From contig JAODNS010000161.1 in NCBI GenBank assembly GCA_025465145.1, positions 1 to 8,459 on the forward strand: 8,459 nt of DNA. The letters are read 5' to 3'. The stretch comes from Frankiales bacterium (GTDB lineage: Bacteria > Actinomycetota > Actinomycetes > Mycobacteriales > SCTD01). Shown here piece after piece: positions 1-5,900 of this stretch; position 1 is the stretch's first letter, and each line of letters begins with the position of its first letter. The position numbers and the translations under genes were made by a program. The notes beneath the pieces were generated by a model, which saw nothing but the letters and a program-made list of their open reading frames with translations, searched no databases and was not told where the DNA came from.

Positions 1-538
<538 letters not shown>

Positions 539-595
539 GGGGTTCTCCTGGTGTGGGACGAGCGAGCGGCTCGTGCGGCTGTCCGATCGGCGGTG

Positions 596-618
596 ACGCT
601 AGGGACGCCGTACGACAG
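596..618 (-). promoter_or_regulatory. Putative SOS-independent (ClpR/RecA-NDp-type) recA promoter
   Basis: Reading the minus strand, CTGTCGTAC (618–610), an 8-base spacer, and TAGCGT (601–596) fit the mycobacterial RecA/LexA-independent damage promoter pattern TTGTC(R)GTG-N8-TANNNT as I remember it. The -10 half and the bases after it (TAGCGTCACCGCC) also closely resemble the M. tuberculosis recA promoter. Predicted transcription starts near 589, giving a leader of about 50 nt before the recA ATG at 538. The -35 half is only partly conserved (TGTC core), so this is an inference from pattern and position. Confidence 0.6.
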
Positions 619-663
619 GATGCGCGTCGCACGCCGGCCTGTGGGTCACCCGGACTGCTGTGG

Positions 664-692
664 ACGCTAGACCGAACACGTGTTCGAGTCGT
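664..692 (-). promoter_or_regulatory. Candidate LexA-controlled distal recA promoter
   Basis: On the minus strand TAGCGT (669–664) fits the actinobacterial TANNNT -10 pattern. With a 17-bp spacer the -35 position reads ACGACT (692–687), which is a poor match to TTGACA. The LexA box fills most of the spacer, a layout that would repress by direct occlusion. The same eight bases, CTAGCGTC on the minus strand, recur at the proximal recA promoter (602–595). The call rests only on the -10 match and the position beside the LexA box. Confidence 0.35.
673..686 (-). promoter_or_regulatory. LexA (SOS) box upstream of recA
   Basis: CGAACACGTGTTCG is a perfect 14-bp palindrome matching the actinobacterial/Gram-positive LexA operator CGAAC-N4-GTTCG with no mismatch. 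It lies in the gap between the DUF3046 stop and recA, 134 bp before the recA start codon, as expected for SOS control of recA. A TAGCGT hexamer (669–664 on the minus strand) begins only three bases downstream of the box. LexA bound here would therefore cover the spacer between that -10 candidate and any -35 near 692–687. Confidence 0.9.
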
Positions 693-735
693 GCCGACAC
701 GCCGGTGCCGCCAGCGCCGCAGGGACTGGCACGCG

Positions 736-924
736 TCAGCGGGACGCGTGCTCCTGCGCCGCCACCACCGCGCGCCACACCTGCTTGGCGTCGTCGCCGT
801 CGGCGAGCGCCTGCACCACGGTCCGCCCGCCGAGCGTGGCGAGCACCTGGTCCTGCGCGTACGACTCGGCGTACGTGGCCCCGAGCAGGCCCGACATCCG
901 AGCCCAGAACTCGGTCAGACGCAC
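736..924 (-). CDS. DUF3046 family small protein, recA neighbour
   Basis: This 62-residue protein starts VRLTEFWARM and contains the family core ESYAQDQVLATLGGRTVVQALADG followed by DAKQVWRAVV. This is the pattern of DUF3046, a short actinobacterial family of unknown function that is regularly found just upstream of recA, as here. GTG at 924 is chosen because the family's opening (M/V)RLTEFW begins exactly there; extending upstream would run into the divergent citrate synthase gene. No Shine-Dalgarno is obvious before the GTG, but a TACCCT -10-like hexamer at 937–932 would place the transcript start at or next to the GTG, suggesting a leaderless mRNA. It is soluble, with no membrane segment or signal peptide. 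Role unknown; family assignment is firm. Confidence 0.88.
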   Translation of the reverse strand: MRLTEFWARMSGLLGATYAESYAQDQVLATLGGRTVVQALADGDDAKQVWRAVVAAQEHASR

Positions 925-931
925 GCCTGAG

Positions 932-937
932 AGGGTA
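932..937 (-). promoter_or_regulatory. Candidate -10 for a leaderless DUF3046 transcript
   Basis: On the minus strand TACCCT fits TANNNT. Its last base is 8 bases before the GTG start codon at 924, so initiation would fall at 925–924. Leaderless transcripts are common in actinobacteria, and no ribosome-binding site is visible. The -35 position (960–955, CTCGTG) is weak. Confidence 0.3.
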
Positions 938-967
938 GGCGCCAAGCACCAGGACACGAGGAGCACC

Positions 968-2242
968 ATGTCGGACACCGAGCTCGTCCACCCGGGCGGC
1001 ACCCTGCCGCTGAACGCCGTCGAGGGCACCGAGGCGCCCGCCGGCCTCGACATCGCCAAGCTGCTGAGCACGACGGGAACGGTCACGTACGACCCGGGCT
1101 TCGTGAACACGGCCGCCTGCTCTTCGGCGATCACCTACATCGACGGCGACGCCGGCATCCTGCGCTACCGCGGCTACCCGATCGAGGAGCTGGCCGAGAA
1201 GGCGAGCTTCCTCGAGGTGGCCTGGCTGCTCATCTACGGCGAGCTGCCGACCGAGGACGAGCTCAGCACCTTCAAGTCCAAGATCCGCAGGCACACGATG
1301 CTGCACGAGGACTTCCGCGAGTTCTTCCAGGGCTTCCCGACCGACGCGCACCCGATGGCCGTCCTGTCGAGCGCGGTGTCAGCGCTGAGCACCTTCTACC
1401 AGGACAGCCTGGACCCGCACGACCCCGAGCACGTGGAGCAGTCGACGATCCGGCTGATGGCGAAGATGCCGACGATCGCGGCGTACGCGTACAAGAAGTC
1501 GATCGGCCAGCCGTTCCTGTACCCGGACAACAGCCTCGGCTACGTCGACAACTTCCTGCGCATGACGTTCGGCGTGCCGGCGGAGCCGTACGAGATCGAC
1601 CCGACCATGAGCAAGGCGCTCAACCTGTTGTTCCTGCTGCACGCCGACCACGAGCAGAACTGCTCCACCTCCACCGTGCGGCTGGTCGGCTCCAGCAACG
1701 CCAACCTGTTCGTGTCCGTCAGCGCCGGTGTCGCCGCGCTGTTCGGGCCGCTGCACGGCGGCGCGAACCAGGCGGTGCTCGAGATGCTCGCGGGCATCGC
1801 GGCCGACGGCGGCGACGTCGCGCGCTTCGTGCAGCGGGTCAAGGACAAGGAGCCCGGCGTCAAGCTCATGGGCTTCGGGCACCGCGTCTACAAGAACTAC
1901 GACCCGCGCGCGACCATCGTCAAGAAGGTCGCCCGCGACGTGCTGGCGCAGCTGAACAAGCCCGACCCGCTGCTCGACCTCGCCATGCAGCTCGAGGAGG
2001 CGGCGCTGGCCGACCAGTACTTCGTCGAGCGCAAGCTTTACCCGAACGTCGACTTCTACACGGGCGTCATCTACCGGGCGATGGGCTTTCCGACCCGGAT
2101 GTTCACGGTGCTGTTCGCCCTCGGCCGCCTGCCCGGCTGGATCGCGCAGTGGCGCGAGATGATGAGCGACCCGGCGACGAAGATCGGCCGCCCGCGGCAG
2201 GTCTACACCGGTCCCGCCGAGCGCCCGTACCCCGGCGCGTAG
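968..2242 (+). CDS. gltA: Citrate synthase, type II (hexameric-type)
   Basis: This enzyme condenses oxaloacetate with acetyl-CoA to citrate and CoA, the entry step of the TCA cycle, in the cytoplasm. The protein is 424 residues, close to GltA2 of mycobacteria and E. coli GltA. Family landmarks are the N-terminal domain with TYDPGFVNTAACSSAITYIDGDAGILRYRGYPIEELA, the substrate block HADHEQNCSTSTVR (225–238), FGPLHGGANQA with His263, GFGHRVYKNYDPRA with His305, and PNVDFYTG with Asp362. These correspond to the catalytic His264/His305/Asp362 of E. coli. ATG at 968 is chosen for the strong GAGGAG at 958–963. An upstream in-frame extension to 680 overlaps DUF3046 and has no family similarity. It heads the plus-strand gene cluster; its TAG stop directly abuts the next start codon. 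The promoter must lie in the 43-bp gap or inside DUF3046, and I could not pick it out. Confidence 0.97.
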   Translation: MSDTELVHPGGTLPLNAVEGTEAPAGLDIAKLLSTTGTVTYDPGFVNTAACSSAITYIDGDAGILRYRGYPIEELAEKASFLEVAWLLIYGELPTEDELSTFKSKIRRHTMLHEDFREFFQGFPTDAHPMAVLSSAVSALSTFYQDSLDPHDPEHVEQSTIRLMAKMPTIAAYAYKKSIGQPFLYPDNSLGYVDNFLRMTFGVPAEPYEIDPTMSKALNLLFLLHADHEQNCSTSTVRLVGSSNANLFVSVSAGVAALFGPLHGGANQAVLEMLAGIAADGGDVARFVQRVKDKEPGVKLMGFGHRVYKNYDPRATIVKKVARDVLAQLNKPDPLLDLAMQLEEAALADQYFVERKLYPNVDFYTGVIYRAMGFPTRMFTVLFALGRLPGWIAQWREMMSDPATKIGRPRQVYTGPAERPYPGA

Positions 2243-2617
2243 GTGGACGACCTCCGGCTCTTCCTGCACGTGCTCGCCGCGACCGTCTGGGTCGGCGGCC
2301 AGCTCGTGCTGGCGGCCCTCGTACCCGTGCTGCGACGGGTGTCCGCGGACGCACCCCGCGCGGCGGCCCGGCAGTTCAACCGGGTTGCCTGGCCCGCGTT
2401 CGGCGTCCTCGTCCTGACTGGGATCTGGAACGTGTACGAGAGCGACGCCGGCCAGGGGCTGCTCACGGCGAAGCTGGCCGCGGTCGTCGTGTCCGGTGCG
2501 GCCGCCTACGCGCACAGCCGGGCGACGAGCAGGGCCGCGCTGGCCGGCTTCGGCGCGCTCACCGCGGTCGCGGCGCTCGTCGCGCTGTACCTGGGCGTGG
2601 CCCTCAGCGAGGACTGA
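2243..2617 (+). CDS. Four-helix membrane protein, CopD-like
   Basis: This 124-residue protein has four hydrophobic segments: about residues 6–30 (FLHVLAATVWVGGQLVLAAL), 50–64, 76–91 and 99–121. The first helix carries the pattern LHVLAATVWVGGQ with His9 and Trp16-Val-Gly-Gly. This resembles the opening helix of CopD/YcnJ-type and related small heme- or copper-associated membrane proteins. A conserved-looking Gly-Ile-Trp-Asn follows in helix 2. Substrate and partner are not evident, and the CopD label rests on this motif and topology only. The GTG start begins at the base after the citrate synthase TAG stop, and no Shine-Dalgarno is visible. Translation probably depends on ribosomes finishing citrate synthase. 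Later in-frame GTGs would delete helix 1, so the first one is preferred. Confidence 0.72.
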   Translation: MDDLRLFLHVLAATVWVGGQLVLAALVPVLRRVSADAPRAAARQFNRVAWPAFGVLVLTGIWNVYESDAGQGLLTAKLAAVVVSGAAAYAHSRATSRAALAGFGALTAVAALVALYLGVALSED

Positions 2618-2646
2618 CCGGCCGGAGCAGCGGGCAGGTCCCGAGC

Positions 2647-2892
2647 ATGGCCGACGTGACCCACTCCCCCGACACCTCCCGGTTCGAGAGCGGGGCCGCG
2701 TACCTGTCGTACGAGCGCACCGGCGACACCCTCGACGTCCAGCACACGATCGTCCCGGCGGAGCTGGAGGGGCAGGGCGTCGGCGGCGCGCTGGTCCGCG
2801 AGGCGGTGGCGTACGCGAAGGCGGAGGGGCTGACCGTGCAGCCGTCCTGCTCGTTCGCGCGGGCGTGGCTCGAGCGGCACGCAGACGCCTGA
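2647..2892 (+). CDS. Small GNAT-type N-acetyltransferase-like protein (COG2388/YjdJ family)
   Basis: This 81-residue single-domain protein has the short GNAT layout. It begins with the strand FESGAAYLSYERTGDTLDVQHTIVPAEL. The acetyl-CoA pyrophosphate loop EGQGVGGALV (41–50, GxGxGG) is followed by a helix REAVAYAKAEG. It ends with the family signature PSCSFARAWLERH (66–78), which contains Cys68. These traits match the COG2388 group (E. coli YjdJ, human NATD1), whose substrates are not known. A COG2388 protein of about 80–100 residues is normal, so it is complete. ATG at 2647 is the only good in-frame start; GGCAGG at 2634–2639 may serve as a weak ribosome site. It sits 29 bp after the membrane protein gene and 17 bp before lhr, consistent with one transcript. 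Confidence 0.85.
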   Translation: MADVTHSPDTSRFESGAAYLSYERTGDTLDVQHTIVPAELEGQGVGGALVREAVAYAKAEGLTVQPSCSFARAWLERHADA

Positions 2893-2901
2893 GGGCGGAC
2901 A

Positions 2902-2913
2902 ATGACCCGGTGA
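2902..2913 (+). other. Three-codon mini-ORF overlapping the lhr start
   Basis: ATG ACC CGG TGA (Met-Thr-Arg-stop) follows a GAGGG at 2891–2895 with a 6-base gap, an ideal ribosome-binding arrangement. Its TGA overlaps the lhr GTG (GTGA, 2910–2913). For lhr itself the same GAGGG would be 14 bases away. A minimal leader ORF that hands ribosomes to lhr is a reasonable reading, but it could be chance in a 17-bp gap. Confidence 0.35.
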
Positions 2914-5900
2914 GCGCACTCGACCGGTTCTCGCCCGCGACGCGGGCGTGGTTCGAAGGCGCGTTCGCCGCGCCGACGCCCGCGCAGGAGGGCGCCTGGG
3001 ACGCGATCAGCAGCGGCCGGGACACCCTCGTCGTCGCGCCGACCGGCTCGGGCAAGACGCTGTCGGCGTTCCTGTGGTCGCTCGACCGGCTGGCCTCGAC
3101 GCCGCCGCCGGAGGAGCCGCGGCACCGCTGCCGGGTGCTGTACATCTCGCCGCTCAAGGCGCTGGCCGTCGATGTGGAGCGCAACCTGCGCGCGCCGCTG
3201 ACCGGCATCCGGCAGGCGGCCCAGCGGCTCGACCTGCCGGTGCCCGACCTGAAGGTCGGCATCCGCTCGGGCGACACCCCGGCGGACGAGCGGCGCGCGT
3301 TCAACAAGGTGCCGCCGGACGTGTTCATCACCACGCCGGAGTCGCTGTTCCTCGTCCTCACCTCGGCTGCGCGCGACTCGCTGCGCGGGGTCGAGACGGT
3401 CATCCTCGACGAGGTGCACGCCGTGTCCGGCACCAAGCGCGGCGCGCACCTGGCGCTGTCGCTGGAGCGGCTGGACGCACTGCTGGACAAGCCGGCGCAG
3501 CGAGTGGGTCTGTCGGCGACGGTCCGCCCGATCGACGAGGTGGCCCGCTTCCTCGGCGGTGCGCGCGAGGTGGTGGTCGTCCAGCCGCCGTCGACGAAGA
3601 CGATCGAGGTCGAGGTCGTCGTGCCCGTCGAGGACATGGGCGAGCTGGGCGAGGCGAGCGGCCCGGTCATGGGCGGGTCCGCAGCCGGCGCGCCACCGCG
3701 CGCGTCGATCTGGCCGGCGGTCGAGGAGCGGATCGTCGACCTCATCGAGGCGCACCGCTCGACGATCGTCTTCACCAACTCGCGCCGCCTGTGCGAGCGG
3801 CTGACCAGCCGGCTCAACGAGATCGCGACCGAGCGCGCGTACGAAGCGCCGACCCCTGCCCCGCTCCCCCTCGATGATCGACGCGGCGATTCGCGCATCG
3901 AGGGCTCTGCCGACGGCCCAGCTGCGGCATTCGCCGCGTCGATCATGAGCAGGCCGGCGGGCTCGGCCGGCGTGAAGCCAGCTGGCTTCCCGGCGCAGTT
4001 CGCCGGGGCAGCGGGCGTCGGCGCACCGAGCGGCGCCGTCGAGATCGCCCGCGCGCACCACGGGTCGGTGTCGCGCGAGCAGCGCGCCGAGATCGAGGAG
4101 GCGCTCAAGGCGGGCCGGCTGCCGGCCGTGGTCGCGACCAGCAGCCTCGAGCTCGGCATCGACATGGGCGCCGTCGACCTCGTCGTGCAGGTGGAGTCCC
4201 CGCCGTCGGTGGCGAGCGGGCTGCAGCGGGTCGGCCGGGCCGGCCACCAGGTCGGCGCCATCAGCCGCGGCGTCATCCTGCCGAAGTACCGCGGCGACCT
4301 CGTCCAGTGCGCGGTCGTCGCCGAGCGGATGGTCGACGGCGGCATCGAGGCGACGACGTACCCGCGCAACCCGCTGGACGTCCTCGCCCAGCAGGTCGTG
4401 GCGATGTGCGCGATGGAGACGTGGACGGTCGACGAGCTGGCCGCGCTGGTACGCCGCTCCGCACCGTTCGCCGGCCTGCCGCAGCGCGCGCTGGAAGCCG
4501 TGCTGGACATGCTGTCCGGCCGGTACCCGAGCGACGAGTTCGCCGAGCTGCGCCCGCGCATCACCTGGGACCGCGTCACCGGCGTGCTGGCCGGAAGGCC
4601 CGGGGCGCAACGGCTTGCGGTCACCAGCGGCGGCACGATCCCCGACCGCGGCATGTTCGGCGTCTTCCTCGTGGGCGAGAAGGGCAGCCGCGTCGGCGAG
4701 CTCGACGAGGAGATGGTCTACGAGTCGCGCGTCGGCGACGTCTTCCTGCTCGGCTCGTCCGCCTGGCGGATCGAGGACATCACGCACGACCGCGTCCTCG
4801 TGACGCCGGCGCCGGGCCAGCCCGGGAAGATGCCGTACTGGCACGGCGACGCCCCCGGCCGCCCGATCGAGCTCGGCCGTGCCCTGGGCGCGTTCCTGCG
4901 CGAGCTGTCCGCGCTGGACGACGACGGCGCACAGACCCGGCTGCGCGAGGCGGGGCTGGACGAGCTCGCGTCCGCGAACCTGCTGGCCTACCTGGCCGAG
5001 CAGCGCGAGGCCACCGGCCGGCTGCCCGACGACCGGACGATCCTCGTCGAGCGGTTCCGGGACGAGCTCGGCGACTGGCGGGTCGCGATCCACTCGCCGT
5101 TCGGCGCGCAGGTGAACCAGCCCTGGTCGCTCGCGCTCACCGCCCGGCTGCGCGAGTCATACGGCGTCGACGTCCAGTCCATGCACTCTGACGACGGCAT
5201 CGTGCTGCGGCTGCCGGAGACCGAGGACGCGCCGAGCGGCCTGATCGCGACGTTCGAGCCGGCCGAGGTGGAGCCGGCCGTGCAGGCGGAGGTCGGCGGA
5301 TCCGCCTTGTTCGCCAGCCGGTTCCGCGAGTGCGCCGCCCGCGCGCTGCTGCTCCCCAAGCGCAACCCGGGTCGCCGCAGCCCGCTGTGGCAGCAGCGGC
5401 AGAAGTCGGCGCAGCTGCTGCAGGTCGCGTCGCAGTACGGCAGCTTCCCGGTCGTCCTGGAGACGATGCGCGAGGTGCTGCAGGACGTCTTCGACGTGCC
5501 CGGCCTCGTGCAGCTGATGAAGGACGTCGAGGCGCGCAAGGTCCGCCTCGTCGAGGTCGAGACGCCGTCGCCGTCGCCGTTCGCGCGGTCTCTGCTGTTC
5601 GGCTACATCGGCGCGTTCATGTACGAGGGTGACGCGCCGCTGGCCGAGCGGCGCGCGCAGGCGCTGTCGCTCGACTCGTCCCTGCTGGCCGAGCTGCTCG
5701 GGCAGGCGGAGCTGCGCGAGCTCATCGACGCCGATGCGCTGACCGAGGTGGAGAGCGAGAGCTCCCGGCTCGCGCCGGAGCGGCACGTGAAGGACCTCGA
5801 GGGCGTGGCCGACCTGCTGCGGGTGCTGGGCGACCTGACGACGGCGGAGGTGCTGGCGCGCGGCGGGCAGGCGACCTGGCTCGCCGAGCTGGAGGAGTCC

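Larger units (their letters stand above)
3846..4024. mobile_element. Palindromic repeat element inserted in frame in lhr
   Basis: The left end GCGCCGA-CCC-CTGCCCCG (3846–3863) pairs with the right end CGGGGCAG-c-GGG-cg-TCGGCGC (4004–4024), broken only by small bulges. Between them lie nested inverted repeats: CCCTCGATG 3868–3876 with 3896–3904, an exact 16-bp pair 3874–3889 with 3931–3946, a perfect 16-bp palindrome 3974–3989, and CCGGCG 3990–3995 with CGCCGG 4001–4006. In lhr frame 13 of about 61 codons end in A or T (GAT three times, GCA three times, CCA, GCT, CGA, TCT, CCT), while the roughly 45 codons before and 25 after have almost none. There is no transposase gene, no intein motif and no clear target duplication. 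The shape recalls REP/MITE-type or Rickettsia palindromic elements that insert within genes; copies elsewhere in the genome would prove it. Confidence 0.6.

Noticed and set aside
731..749. ACGCGT repeated either side of seven bases at the DUF3046 stop, considered as a terminator
   Set aside because: The stem is only six bases, each arm is itself palindromic, and recA lies downstream; the evidence is too weak.
680..967. Upstream in-frame extension of citrate synthase
   Set aside because: The added 96 residues overlap DUF3046, lack similarity to the family, and skip the strong GAGGAG before ATG 968.
3846..4024. Intein or lhr frameshift as explanation for the insert
   Set aside because: It is far too short for an intein and lacks the Cys/Ser start and His-Asn end. 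The reading frame continues into motif V without a break, so there is no frameshift.
1379..4654. 1091-codon open frame on the minus strand opposite citrate synthase and lhr
   Set aside because: It runs antisense through several clearly coding genes. The translation is Arg/Ser/Ala-rich without any family pattern, as expected for shadow frames in very GC-rich DNA.
2604..5093. 829-codon minus-strand open frame
   Set aside because: It spans three plus-strand genes with good family matches and has no recognisable motif of its own.
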